Shown: positions 23,566 to 35,274 of the stretch, one piece after another
Layout: every line of letters begins with the position of its first letter
Numbering within the stretch: the first letter of the stretch is position 1
Source: Rutstroemia sp. NJR-2017a BVV2
Taxonomy: Eukaryota > Ascomycota > Leotiomycetes > Helotiales > Rutstroemiaceae
DNA: 64,000 bases
NCBI GenBank assembly: GCA_002946415.1
Contig: NJPS01000048.1
Location: forward strand, 558,001-622,000
Direction of reading: 5' to 3'
Program-made: the position numbers and the translations under genes
Notes under the pieces: generated by a model
Database searches by the model: none
Told to the model about the DNA's origin: nothing
What the model saw: the letters and a program-made list of their open reading frames with translations, nothing else

Positions 23566-25916
23566 TCAATCGATCATCCGATCAATCATCCTCGTTCTTC
23601 CTCCTCCGATTCCATATCCTTTTTTACGTCCATCTGCATCTGTGTCTTTGTCTCCTTCACCAATACTTGTACCAGCACCAGATTTCCCCACCTTATCGTC
23701 CTTCTTCCCATTCGCATTTTTACCTATCTCCTTTTCCTTTTCTTTCTCCGCTCTCTTCCCATCCCCCCAAGGCGACACTCCCCCTTTAACCCCATACCAC
23801 TCCCTCTCATGCGCCACCCTCAACGCCTCCATCGGGACCCGCCATCTCCACTCCTCTCGTAGACACACCTGCTGTTTCTTCGTTTGCTTACCGCGGTTCT
23901 GGTTCCAGTCCCAGAAATGCAGGGCATTGCACTCGTGCGCCGGGTGTTCGTCATTCGTGGGCAGGAAACAGCTGCGTTGGATGCCGTGTATGAATGGGCA
24001 GTGGTCGCCGAGGGGGCATTGTTTTGATGGGGTTGGTGAATTTGTAAAGGGGCAGAGAGGAGTGAGGACGCAGTTGAGGATGGGGCAGGTGGGGGGTGTG
24101 GTGGGGGAACAAGGAGTGCTGAGAGACCAGGGACAGATGTCGCGGTATTGTTTGGGGATTTGGTGAAGGGTGGGGATTATTTGTGTGGGGTGTGTGATAG
24201 AGGGAGGGAAGGAAAAGGATGGGACGGGCTGGTGACGTTGGAAAGGGGGGTTGAGATTTTGATTGGAGGGGCATTGACGTGGATGGGGGGAGGTGTTGCG
24301 GCTGTTGGGTTGGGTAGGGATAAAGAGTGTTTTGCTGGGTGAGGATGGGGTTTTGGAGGTGGGGGCGGAGGTAGAGAGCTGGCGGAATTGATGGTGTTGG
24401 TTTTGAGATTGGTAAGAAGAAAAGGAGGTTTGAAGAGGGGGAAGGAGGGTGGATGGTCGACAGCTGGTTTGTCGGTAGATGCAGTTAGTGTGTGAGGGTT
24501 TATTTCGGAGATTGTGGTGGATAGGTATGTTGGGAGGTAGGTGGAGAGGTATCTGTTTTAGGGAATTGGTCGATATGGGAAAAGTACTTGCTCGAGGAGG
24601 AACCGGCATGTGAGCTGGCGAGATACACCACTCTACATTTCTTGCCTGTAGTGTTGCCATCGATCTTCGTGGGAAATTTGGTGATTGATTGAGGGGTATC
24701 ATCTCCCTATTCATGTTGATGTTCGGCTGGGAATCAGGACTGGAAATTTGTCGAGGATGTGGCAAGAAAGGTGAAATCTTATCTCGATTCATGTCCAACC
24801 CGGCGTCTTTTAAAATATTGTATTGTTGCTGAAAGGTACTCGGCTGCGGGTATTGTGGGATAGTATTCAGCTCTGCGGTTGGGAGAGGTTCGGCAACTGT
24901 GTTGAAAGGGGAGAAACTCGGCTAGTTGTTCACATTAGTTACTATCGTTGGCACTTTTGCCTAGATGAGAAGGAGCAGCTTACCGCGCTAGGATTAAACT
25001 TCATAGCATTTCTTTCGTTCTCCATGCTCGAAGCAGTTTCCGCTCTTCTAGTCTCGGTAACCAACTTCGCCTTCCGAACCTCCTCTAAATATCGTTCAGT
25101 GTCTGCCATCATTTTCACTCGCTCTCTCTGCCTTTGCTCGACCTCGTTTCTTGGGACTTTGGCCATCTCTTCCAATGCTGCAACATTGCGCATCATGTGC
25201 TTGATGGCATGAATGATTCTATGCGGATCCGCAGATATAACCTGCCGAAGCTGAATGGGCCCTCGTATGAAAGATGGTGTGTCGTGATGATTTTCTCCTT
25301 CTGGAGAGCTAATTATATTGGAAATGAGTTGATTTGGTGGAGTGCAAGGTCGTGCTTCAGAGAAATCGAATTCAGGTAGGAGCTCGCCCTGTTTGCTCGG
25401 ACTTTCCAGGGCTGGTAAACCGATAGTCGCTTCGTCTCCGTCGACCGATGATATGCTTTCTTTCATCGCTCCCAGTGTAGGAGAATCCCATGGTGTTCCA
25501 CCACCCGTCGTTCCTCTTGTTTCTGTAGTGTCTGCAGACTTTATACTCATACGTTCTGCTCTAGTTGGTGATGCAAGTGGACAGTCTTTTCCTGCACTAG
25601 TCTGGGGAACTTCTGCGTGTTGAGATGAGGGAATACATTCTATAGGTGACCAAGCCAGCGGCGAATGCTCCTCCGCAGGACTCATCTTAGTCTTATCCGC
25701 ATTTCGAAGGGAAGATGAACATTCCGTTAGCGGTGTTTGAGCTGTTGAAGAAATCGTCTGCTGGGAACGCTTCGACGGAAATAACGACTTCCAGCACGCC
25801 GATTCTGTAACACATCGCCGAAGAGGAGGTGCACTTGTTGAAAGAGCAGGAAACTCTTCGAGACAATTCAAGTGGATATTGCTGCTCGACGATGGTGTTG
25901 GCGGGTTAGAAGCCAT
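23566..25916 (-). CDS. Large low-complexity protein with CCCH-like Cys cluster
   Basis: Two exons, 25916-24984 and 24921-23566, with a 62-base intron (GTAAGC...CTAG, phase 0), giving 762 residues. I do not recognise a named family. The N-terminal 220 residues are Ser/Pro/Thr-rich. A helical, probably coiled-coil segment (about 240-300) reads EEMAKVPRNEVEQRQRERVK and continues highly charged. A Pro/Gln/Ser-rich middle follows. At about residues 574-623 there is a cluster of spaced cysteines (CPWSLSTPC, TCPILNC, LCPF) ending in CPLGDHCPFIH, which gives C-x5-C-x3-H as in the second half of a CCCH zinc finger, although the first spacing (x11) is longer than usual. The C-terminal 80 residues are Lys/Glu/Gly-rich. 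A nuclear RNA-binding role would fit a CCCH protein but is inference. Confidence 0.75.
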
Positions 25917-27060
25917 CTTGCAGCGAATCTTCGGGTCGGAAGGATTGGTTGGACTGTGTAGCCGTGATAGTATGCCAGAATCAAACGTTATGAAAGAATA
26001 CCAGAATGTATTCTAGTTGACCAAAGAAAACCTATGCTGTGAATATGAGTTGATGGAGAGGGAGAGCAAACGCAATGCAAGTGGACTGCTCGCCAAATTG
26101 ATGAGCTACGGCTACTTGCGAGCTGTATGTGTCTGTCTTCTTTAGAAGCCCTTTGACACTTGCAAAAGAAGAGAGGTTGCAAAAGTACTTGTTCCTGAGA
26201 ATGTACCCCAAAGTGTTTGCTTCGTGGATTGTTTTCCAATTATTCCTGGAGACGCAAGTCGACAAAATCTCTAGACAACCGAGTTAAAAGTGAAGTGATC
26301 GGCACCGCACACAGAGAGATTGTTATTCTGGCCGCTTCAGCAGGAGTCTATTTATGCACTTTTCGAGGCAAACTTACATGTCTGTATCAAAATGTGAATA
26401 TCCAGGAGAAAAGCCAACCAAATCGATGTTTGTGTTAAGAAGCAAGCTGAGAATGGTACAGCAAAGGATTATCCATATTGACTCTGGTTAGAACAAGCGA
26501 ATAGATTAGGGCAGTGTCTGTTTCTAGATTTGAATAAGAGGTAATTGTGGTGAACCATCTTACTATTCACTGTCGCTCGATCGCATAATGCCGTAGAGCC
26601 AATGAGGTGAATGGGCACAAACACCCGGATTGTTTCCCCGCTGATCAAAACAAGGTGAGAACGTTGTATGGTAGACAAGATGAATTTCGGTGGAGGTAGT
26701 AGTGAAGGTGGAGGTCAAGGTAATTCGTCTTGCTTCTACAGAGGATGCGAGCCAATTCGTGGAGAGAAGGAATATATCCAAATTTCATATCAGATTCACA
26801 ACTGCCAAGACTGTTGTTGTTGCTGTTGAGAGGTCTTTCAACTTTTGTGATAGAACAACTCTCCAGTGAATTTATGGGTATCGGTACGGTAGAAACACTG
26901 ACTTCGAACAATTTAATAGTTCCTTCTCCAGAAACAACACTCGGAATTACTCGCACAAGAATAGTAGGACATGTTCCTTAGAAGCATTTGGCATTAGACG
27001 AACAAGAAAATAATACAGTACTCACATACAGCACAGTACATTCACACTCCATCCGCAACC
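25917..27060. other. Intergenic region between Cys-cluster gene and hydrolase gene
   Basis: Both flanking genes are on the minus strand. Short open frames at 26032-26956 lack any recognisable motif and show no splice partners that build a family protein; not called. Confidence 0.45.
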
Positions 27061-28554
27061 CTAAAGTGACGCTTTCTCCCCCTCCCCGCCCTCCTTTCTC
27101 AACCCCTCATAAACCCCCTCCTCCACCGCACTCCACAATCCCACGACCTCCTCATCACCAAACGGCAAAACCTGACTTGCAATCATCCCCGCGACCCCCT
27201 TCTCCCTATCACACCACCACCACAGATTCGCAATGCCCGCCCAATGCGCGGTGCCCTCACTTCTCCCCGTTGATCCTTCCGTCAACATGAACGTGAGACC
27301 CCAGCCCTGAGGCTTTTTATCTGCGACTGAATACAGTTCTGGTATTGCGTTCGTGAGATGTGGTTTCGCTGCGGGGATGGGTATGCGGGCATAGTTGGGG
27401 AGGGAGGGGATTTGGTTCTCGAACATGAGGGCGGTGGTTTGCGGGGAGAGGATGCGTGCTTGTGTGAGTGGGGAGGTGCCGTTGTTGAGGAGGGTGGCGA
27501 GGATTTCTGGAGTGGTGGTTAGCTTGAGCTTAACCTTATGTGAGGGAAGTTGGGCAAGCGTATTGGAAGAAACTTACGAACGTAATCTCTAGGATTGGCA
27601 AAACATCCCGCTCCGCCGCTGTTGAGGAATTCGGTGTCATTTTCGGCTAAGAGTCCACTGCGCAGGATGTGATCGGATGGTTTCAGTTTTCCATCGACAG
27701 GATCGCGGTAGTTCATATGTGCGAGATTTTGCTTCATGGAGGCTGTGGGTAGCATGGATATGTTTTTAAGGCCGAGGGGTTCGAAGATGTGTTTGTGGAA
27801 ATATGTGTTGAGGGTGAGGCCTGAGACTCGTTCGATGATGATACCGGCCCAGTCGATACCAACCTATGAGATTTTAGTACTCTGCTTGAAGATAAGTGGG
27901 AGAAAAAAGGACTTACACCGTACTGCCAACCTTCTCCAGGTTGTTGAACTAGAGGTTGATTAATATCATAGAATTTTCCAGAGAATTCGTCGTAGCCGAT
28001 GCCTTTGTTGTAATCTCTCAACCCCTCATGGAAGAATGCATATCCGAAACCAGCTACAGTCATCCGTCAGATATTTTACATCTCTCCAAGCACTTCATCA
28101 AGAACTCACCAGTATGAGTTAGCAACATCCTTAACGTAATCCCCGTTTTCTTCTCCACCAGCTTCCCTCCCTTTCCTAAAACCTTCACATCCTTCAACTC
28201 CGGAGCAATCTTCTCAACCTGCTCCGAATTATCCAACTCTAGTTTTCCCTGCTCAACCAACTGCATTGCTGCAATTCCCGTGATCATCTTCGTACATGAT
28301 GCGATCTATTCATTGTCAGAGCTTCTCCAGTTACTTGGGAATTTGAATGGATGACGGACCCAAAAAACACTATCAAGTGTCATATCCTCATCCGAACCAA
28401 TTCCTTTCTTCCCCGAAGCATGTGCAAATAACTCCTTGCCATCTTTATTAACAACTACTACTGTTACACCTGGTATCCCCTTCTCTTGATCTTTGCACGC
28501 ATTCTGGACCGTCTGCTTCAATTTGTCAACTGTTTGGCTAGATATAGAAGGCAT
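27061..28554 (-). CDS. Serine beta-lactamase-family hydrolase/transesterase (class C / LovD-EstB type)
   Basis: Five exons. Exon 1 is 28554-28360, exon 2 is 28305-28110, exon 3 is 28053-27917, exon 4 runs from 27863 to about 27573, and exon 5 runs from about 27509 to 27061. The first join creates the active-site SxxK motif as IASCTK (Ser68, Lys71), the nucleophile and general base of the family. Further marks: LLTHTAGFGYAF after the SxxK helix, GVGIDWAGIIVERVSG, the NISMLPT segment, and a C-terminal AHWAG followed by a Trp-rich strand (LWWW). The last corresponds to the KTG/HxG strand as in LovD-like enzymes. No signal peptide is seen, so it is probably cytosolic. Such enzymes are esterases, peptidases or acyltransferases; no polyketide cluster lies near it, so a LovD-type biosynthetic role is not indicated by context. 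Confidence 0.9.
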
Positions 28555-29163
28555 GATGTGATATTTTCAATTCCTCAAAGATAAAAGTAGAAATTCTGCA
28601 GCACATTATCCGTAACAAACCGTATGTTTTATATTGTAGCAAACAGGATTAGAAGCTTCTTGGAAGCGGTTCATAGTAGTGTAGCACCCCGCACATTCCT
28701 GTGGTGATAAATGCGGGGTAAAGACCAAATCAAGCTCCAAGCAGATGGAGCGCCTCACTCCCCGCTCATCCGTTAGTTATAGTACACGTACTAGAGAGGG
28801 TGATTCGGCGCCGAGGTAGGCAGCTACTTAATTAAGCACCAAGTATGTACGGATCACAAAATCGTCCAAATATGGAAAGGGAGAGTCACAGCGAACAGTT
28901 GCAATGATGGCCAACTAAGTGATGGAGTTAACAATATAAATTCGAATTTTGAACATCAAGCTCTGTCGAGCGATGTAGTCTAGAGACATTTAACGCCAAT
29001 ACCCATCTCTAATAAGCACCTGTGCTGAAATACAAGCAAACCCGCATTCTCTCCTGTTTCGATCCTACGAAACGATAAATCCATCCCAAAAAGCGACCTG
29101 CAATATGCTAGGCAATGCGACAACAAAAGCTAAAAGAGATTCGTTCGCGTCGTGATAGAGCAT
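28555..29163. other. Intergenic region between hydrolase and HAD genes
   Basis: 609 bases containing the hydrolase promoter. No repeats or coding sequence stand out. Confidence 0.45.
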
Positions 29164-30630
29164 TTACTCGATAGCGCTGGCAGAAGTATCACCAACGACA
29201 GGGTTCATCGAATCGCTCCAGTTGAATCTGAAGTCCTCGCCAAGTTCCTTCTTCAAAGCAGTCTGAACGGCCTCCAAGACGTTGTTGAAGACGCCAAAGT
29301 TGGCTGGGTTTTGCTCATCGTTCTCACCACCTTGGAACACACCAGTGCGGACCAAGCAAGTGTTCCAGCCGTAGTTGTTACCTCCGATAATGTCGGAGGC
29401 AGGGTTGTCACCGACCATGTAGATGTTCTTTGGTAGCTTCTCCTCGCCGTGGATAGTCTCCATCCAGGAAGCCATGATCTCGTCGGCGTACTTGTAGGTT
29501 GCGGTTTCTGGCTTTCCGTAGACGACACGCTCGAGTTCAACACCGGTGATTGACTTGTAGATAGCTTCCAGAGCAATACGGAATGTACCTTGGGACATAC
29601 GTGGGGTGGGATGTTCAGTTGGGCAGAGGAGATCTCCTTGGGAGAAGTAGATAGGAATGCGTTGAGAGACTGGGTCCTTAGCGCGAGTGCCGAGGACACC
29701 ATCTTCAGATTGGAGGAGATCCATGATAATTTGAAGATCGGTGGCATAGTCTCGGGAATCAGAGAAGACAAGGATAGCATCAATCTTAACCTTGCTGAAA
29801 TCTCTTGGGGTGGAGGTAGCTCTCTGCTCAGCAGTGAAGAATTCCTTCAACGGGGAGATGGTTGGGATCGAAGCGACGATGTCGTTAGGCACGATGATGT
29901 CCTTGAAGCCGTAAAGTTTGGCTACCTCTCGACATTGGTAGTTTTCACCACCAACGACCAAGACGGTGTCGTAGTACTCCGCCAAGGCAGACATAGGGGT
30001 ATGAGATTGGATGAATTGCTCGGTGGAGACAGGGTTACCGAGAATCCTAGAGAGTTGCTCGCAACGAGCGGCTTCTGGCTTTCCGGAGCCGTTGGTCAAG
30101 AAGATGTGTGGGATCTTGATACCAAGCTCGTTGTCACCGTTGAGGATCTCAAGTGCTCTCTTTCCTTCGGGGATAAGACGGTCTCCGTGGACGAGGACAC
30201 CATCAATATCGAAAGCAAAGGCCATATCTTTTGCTGCTTGGGTCTTTGCTTTAGCGATATCTTGAACTTGAGAGGACAGAATTTCACGAGTGGGTTGGAT
30301 AGCTGGCATTCCTGGTCGTGTAGGTCTATCTGAGTTGACGACCGAAGAAAGACGGGATTGACGCTTTGCTCGAGGAATCGGCAGAGAGGCGCCGAAGCTG
30401 TTGCGCGAGCCTCTTCGTCCATTGACTTTGTTCTCAAGGCTCAATGAATGCATCAAGGCATCAGTCTCGGCAATGGATGATCTGGAGGCTGGAACCTCAA
30501 TAGGTCCATCTCCATCTTCACCGGGCACAGCCAAAGTGTGAGTGTATCCAGAGGCATTATTAGAGCCATTGCTGGTGACCTTCTGGAGGTTGTTGGTGCC
30601 AGAGGTAGTTTGTTCTTCGACAGAAGGCAT
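29164..30630 (-). CDS. HAD-superfamily hydrolase, CECR5/YKR070W-like
   Basis: Single-exon protein of 488 residues. HAD subfamily IIA marks are clear: motif I FAFDIDGVLVHGD with Asp141 and Asp143, motif II FLTNGSGKPEAARCEQL, and motif IV MVGDNPASDIIGGNNYGWNT followed by the LVRTGVFQGGEN loop. The VYGKPETATYKYA segment carries the conserved Lys region. These features match the eukaryotic CECR5/HDHD5 group, to which yeast YKR070W belongs; those are mitochondrial in yeast and human. Here the N-terminal 120 residues are hydrophilic and Ser/Asn-rich with no obvious presequence, so the location is open. Substrate is unknown for the family; phosphatase or phosphotransferase activity is expected. Start chosen as the first ATG of the frame. 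Confidence 0.9.
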   Translation of the reverse strand: MPSVEEQTTSGTNNLQKVTSNGSNNASGYTHTLAVPGEDGDGPIEVPASRSSIAETDALMHSLSLENKVNGRRGSRNSFGASLPIPRAKRQSRLSSVVNSDRPTRPGMPAIQPTREILSSQVQDIAKAKTQAAKDMAFAFDIDGVLVHGDRLIPEGKRALEILNGDNELGIKIPHIFLTNGSGKPEAARCEQLSRILGNPVSTEQFIQSHTPMSALAEYYDTVLVVGGENYQCREVAKLYGFKDIIVPNDIVASIPTISPLKEFFTAEQRATSTPRDFSKVKIDAILVFSDSRDYATDLQIIMDLLQSEDGVLGTRAKDPVSQRIPIYFSQGDLLCPTEHPTPRMSQGTFRIALEAIYKSITGVELERVVYGKPETATYKYADEIMASWMETIHGEEKLPKNIYMVGDNPASDIIGGNNYGWNTCLVRTGVFQGGENDEQNPANFGVFNNVLEAVQTALKKELGEDFRFNWSDSMNPVVGDTSASAIE

Positions 30631-32668
30631 TTTGAGGTTGTGAAAAGTGTGAAAACTTGGTGTTAAAGAAAGTTGCAGCTGGTGTATGGGAAGACAATCT
30701 GAAGGATAGAGGGTTCTGCTGAGTGAGTAGAAAGTATGAGGAATATGAGAAGAGAAAGGGAGAGCTGTGCGGGGCTCAGCTGTATATATTCAGAAATGAA
30801 ATAATCTAAAGCAGGCTAGAGAATTAGTAGGAAGGTAACAGAATAGCTTCACCGTGTAGAGCTATCAAACACGAAAAGAGTGAAATCATCGTGCTTGACT
30901 TGGAGTGAGATGTCTTCTTCAGGTACCCGCAAGGTGTTGTGAAAGGTCCACCAGCACATCAGCCAATTGCCGGGCCTGAAACAACGTGGTAGTCGGATGA
31001 GATGAGTAGGGGTAGCCGGGTGGAAAAAGTTTGTATCAAAAGCGGAGCCTAGTATCCCAAGTTGTCCAAGGTGGCATTACGTCTGCACAACAAGAGCCTT
31101 AGTTTTCCAGTTTTTGCACAGTTTTCCCACAGTTCTGCGTGCTTTGGTAGCATACTGCTTAAGATAAGGTAAAATAGCGGAGTCTTCGGATAACAGATAA
31201 AGTTCTATTCGTAGTTGGCGGTGGGTAAGACAGGACCCAGCATGACGTTTGAGAGGATTCGCAAAGTATGCGATGGAAGACACCGTGGTATGCCCGACCC
31301 AAGCACATACGAAGTATCGACTCCATCCATGGATTGTTCGCATTCATCAGTGCTTGTCTCCCTATGAAGAGGTTAAACAGTGGGTATAATCCATTCGGCG
31401 TGAGGCAAATATAAAATTTTGGTGTTTGGCAAGTAAAGCTTCCATGAACTTCGCCGGGAATGAGGCTTTGACCGCCACTACACGCACATCATAATGGATA
31501 AAACTTGCCATGTCGCGAGCCAAAGCAAGGAAGTCTGACCATACAGAGCAGATCATTTTCGAATCCGCGCATCAAGACCCACCATTTAGACATTTACTTG
31601 TGAGGAACGGGTGAGAATAGTGGCAATGAATCGTACAATTTTCATCGTTTCCATCACGATTACTCGAACGTTTGCCGTGATGGTGACTGGAAGTACTCTG
31701 CTTCGTAGCTTTCCAGTACGTGCTTTCGAAGTATGATTAGTTTGTGGCAAGTCCTGCCATCCTCGGGGAATGAAATGAAAACCTTTCTCCGTTAGTAAGC
31801 ACGTCGTTCCTACCGATACTGTACCGTACCGTATTTGCCAGCCTCCTGTCCCGACTGCCGATGGGCCATCGTCGCTAAAAGGGTTAGCTTGCAGAAACTT
31901 CAGAGCCTTGCGTTTTCATTGCAGCTGAGACTGACTGAGTGAGGTTTCAAACACACCGGTACTTTGTGGCCTATGAAGTAAGTACGTAGTGCTGTATGGT
32001 GTACAATGCTGTACCGCAGCTGTACCACATCGTGGCTACTACTAGGTACTTGGTAGCTACCTGGTAGATACTTCAAAGGTGTGGTAAACTGAATGGCTAT
32101 CCAAGACGCATGCATTATGCAGCCTTGGCCGCCTTCTGAAGCCGACACTAGAATGTTTTTTACAAGTACTTCGTAGTTTCTTACGTTCTCCCACTCCTTA
32201 GGTAAGCGACGATTGGTCCGCCCTATGACAACGTCCCCTCGGTCCCCTTTTCCTTACCAAAAGTGCCGCCCTACTTCCGTGCCACTTTAGAAGGCGTCTA
32301 CATACACACTGCTAACCTTTCTGGACCCTGACTCTTGGCCGCCCTGACTCTTGTTATGCAGTGGGTGGGTCGTCTCCATTCTTTTGAGCGGCCCAAGACG
32401 TCATCCCACCCCTCTCTTGAGATTAAGACAACATTATGCAAGTTGTCCGGAAAGAAGTCGTGAAGACTTTTGGTCATAACTAGAACCTTCTCTTGCTACA
32501 GTGAACTTACATATTGATCCAGTAAAGTAGGATAGGAAAATCATTTTGCCCTGCTCGTATCATTTACCTCTACAAGAAGAGATTCTTACAAAATACCTCA
32601 TCGAAAAACAAAACAGTACCCCTCATTACCCCTCCAATAAAAGCAAATTATACATCACAAGATTCAAT
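30631..32668. promoter_or_regulatory. Divergent region between HAD gene and aldo-keto reductase
   Basis: Two kilobases with no supported gene. The part from about 31800 to 32170 is dense in GTAC-containing motifs (GTACCGTACCGTA near 31820, CTAGGTAC at 32042-32049, GGTAGCTACC near 32052). These resemble the CTAGGTA element seen elsewhere in the window. Confidence 0.45.
30782..30790 (-). promoter_or_regulatory. TATA-like element upstream of the HAD gene
   Basis: ATATATACA on the minus strand about 150 bases upstream of the start codon at 30630, a position consistent with a core promoter. Confidence 0.35.
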
Positions 32669-33701
32669 ATGGCAGCACCAGCAGTTACCGGTCCCATGAT
32701 CAAACTAAACAATGGCCTCGAAATGCCAGCGCTTGGTTTCGGTACGTTTGCCAACGAAGGTAGCAAAGGCGAGACACACAAGGCCGTCGTGGCAGCACTG
32801 AATGCTGGGTATCGTCACCTCGACTGTGCGTGGTTTTACCAAAACGAAGAGGAGGTTGGATCCGGCATTAGGGAATTCCTCTCTGCCAACCCAAGCGCGA
32901 AGAGATCGGAAATTTTCATTACCACCAAAGTATGGAATCACTTGCACGAGCCAGAAGATGTAGAATGGAGTTTGAAGGATTCGCTGGCAAAGCTACAAAC
33001 TGATTATGTTGATGCATTTTTGGTGCACTGGCCAATTGCGGCCGAGAAGAACGAAGATAAATCAGTCAAGATCGGCGCTGATGGAAAGGTATGCGAATAG
33101 TCGGTCAAGAACCCAAGCATGGAGAGACCGGTTGCTAACTCTGCAAAAGTACATCATCAAGAAGGAATTGACAGAGAACCCAGAGCCAACATGGAGAGCG
33201 ATGGAAAAACTGTACAAGGCTGGACTCGCCAAATCCATTGGCGTTTCAAACTGGACCGAGAAGGGACTTGATGCACTTCTCTCATATGCCGAGATTAAGC
33301 CTGCTGTCAACCAAATCGAAATCCATCCCTTCCTGCCACAAAAGGAACTCATCTCATACTGCTTCTCTAAGGAGATTGTACCGGTTGCATATTCGCCATT
33401 AGGAAGCCAGGATCAGGTCCCTGGCACGGGAGAGAAGGTTTCAACCAACAAGGAGCTAAACGCGATCGCAGAGAAGAACGGTGTTTCTTTGGCACAGGTC
33501 TTGATTGCTTGGGGGCTGAAGAGGGGATATGCTGTTCTGCCAAAGAGCAGCAACCCCGGAAGGATTTCAAGCAATGCGAAATTGATTACCTTGAGCGATG
33601 AGGACTTCGAGGCTGTTAACAAGGTGGCTGATGGACGACACACAAGATTTGTCAACATGAAGGATACATTCGGTTATAATGTATGGCCTGAAGAGAAGTA
33701 G
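32669..33701 (+). CDS. Aldo-keto reductase (NADPH-dependent)
   Basis: Cytosolic oxidoreductase of 323 residues, two exons 32669-33088 and 33150-33701 with a 61-base intron (GTATGC donor, AAAAG acceptor, phase 0, GCTAAC branch site). The catalytic tetrad is complete: Asp52 and Tyr57 in LDCAWFYQNE, Lys87 in ITTKVWN, His120 in LVHWP. The family signatures AKSIGVSNWTEKGL and PAVNQIEIHPFLPQ and the cofactor phosphate-binding end VLPKSSNPGRISSN are present. Closest in appearance to fungal glycerol dehydrogenase/Gcy1-type enzymes that reduce small aldehydes and ketones; exact substrate is not determinable. The ATG at 32669 is the first that leaves a normal N-terminus (MAAPAVTGPMIKLNNG); upstream in-frame sequence lacks family similarity. 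Confidence 0.94.
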
Positions 33702-34267
33702 ATGGAATTATATGGTTTGGGTTGTTTTCTGGCGTCGCAAAGTTGCGAAATATCCTTTTGTAGCAATATAAGTATTCCTGCGGGAAGAAATTATCAGATT
33801 TACAAGACACCGAAACGGACTGCAGTGGTGACCCGGAACTCTTGTTCCCTCCCCCACTGGCATCACTTTGTCTAAATCGATTAGCAAGGAATGCTCACAT
33901 TTCTTCAACAGTTCCAAAAACCGGCCCCTTTCCAAAATCTCGCAGGATGACCTCGCGACAAGAGCTCTAGTGGTCATCCGAGTTCACGTGATCTATGCCA
34001 AGAGACTTTCCAAAAGGGAAAACTTCTCAAATTCTTCGGCAACACCGTGCGCCTCATTTTCCCCTAAGCCACCTTCACAACTCCTTCGATCAATCATCAA
34101 CCTTCCATCCTGTGATCCTCTCATGGCATGCGGAAATACCGTCAATGGTATGGAACCTAGATAGCAACGGAGGATTCACATGACACTTGTGAAGATGCAT
34201 CGTGGATATTGAGAGTGCAAGAGAAGCAGATGCAGGTACGTATCAATTCCTCCCTTGGCAATGTGGA

Positions 34268-34295
34268 GGTTACAGGTTACGGGTTACAGGTTACG
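34268..34295. repeat. Four GGTTAC[A/G] heptamers
   Basis: Four consecutive 7-base units alternating GGTTACA and GGTTACG. Confidence 0.95.
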
Positions 34296-34769
34296 GTTGA
34301 AACTCTTCGCTGTTGACATTGTGTGCATAGAGAAATGGGGTTCACGGGTTGCGGCACGAGACGCGGCTTCAATAACAATGATGTAGATTAAAAAAACGTC
34401 TGATTGTCAAAGTGCCTCCGTCTCAAGGATATCCCCTGGATTAGTATACATCTATCTCCCCCGAAGCAGCAGCATAGATCTATCATCTATCCTTTTAGCT
34501 GCCGGATAGTGGTTAATCCGAGATATATCGAATCGAGGAAACCGAACAAGATCCCAAATCAGCAGTACCTCCCTATCGACTCTCGGCGATTGCGCTTTCT
34601 CCAACTCCGTCCACACGGTATTCTTCTGCATATGCTACAGTGTGGCACCATTGAATCCTAAGGGAGGTGAAGAGATTACCGACGACGTTCGCTTGTATGC
34701 TGTAAGGCTGCATTCGGTAGTGCTTATGTCTCGGATCCGGGCAACGGTTGCATCCCAAGGATTCGCTTG

Positions 34770-34811
34770 CATCTAGAATACTACTTCCGCCATCTAGAAT
34801 ACTACTTCCGC
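34770..34811. repeat. Exact 21-base tandem duplication
   Basis: The 21 bases at 34770-34790 are repeated without change at 34791-34811. Confidence 0.95.
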
Positions 34812-35274
34812 CACAGGTTCTTCGGCATTTGCATAAGAAATGCCTGTCAACCATCAAACTTGTCATACCAAAAACATGTGGCAGCTCGTCGTGTTCTGAT
34901 ATTGGTAATCGCTTGTGCATACGTGCCTCATCCACACATATCATCGTCCTCGAATTGAGGGTGTAGTAGCTCTCGAAGCCAATTTTGAAGATGTTTGATA
35001 AGTCACGGATTCCTTTCTCCATATCAATCATGACATTTCATTCCTTCTATGTATGTCTTACATTTATCGGAGAACACGACTGTTTCGATCAATCCTCAGC
35101 TGCCGTAGCCCTCGGCTGCTCCTGTATCTACAACACGCCTTGATATCTTCGTTGTTGCGTGGCCCTCGCCCGAGCCGGAGTAGACCTCGGCATCCTCTAA
35201 GTCTTTACGAGCGGGTTCTCATCTGTCGTATTGGTAATAGATTTGCCTCTTCGGAGCAGACTGGCGACTCCTGA

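Larger units (their letters stand above)
33702..35274. other. Intergenic region with small tandem duplications
   Basis: Holds a CACGTG at 33985-33990, four GGTTAC[A/G] units at 34268-34295 and an exact 21-base duplication at 34770-34811. A Cys-containing open frame on the minus strand (34573-35031) crosses the duplication and is not supported as a gene. Confidence 0.5.

Noticed and set aside
26645..26956. 103-codon minus-strand open frame
   Set aside because: No family signature, and no splice chain joins it to neighbours.
34573..35031. 152-codon Cys-containing open frame on the minus strand
   Set aside because: No recognisable domain, it crosses a fresh 21-base duplication, and no splice partner makes a family protein.
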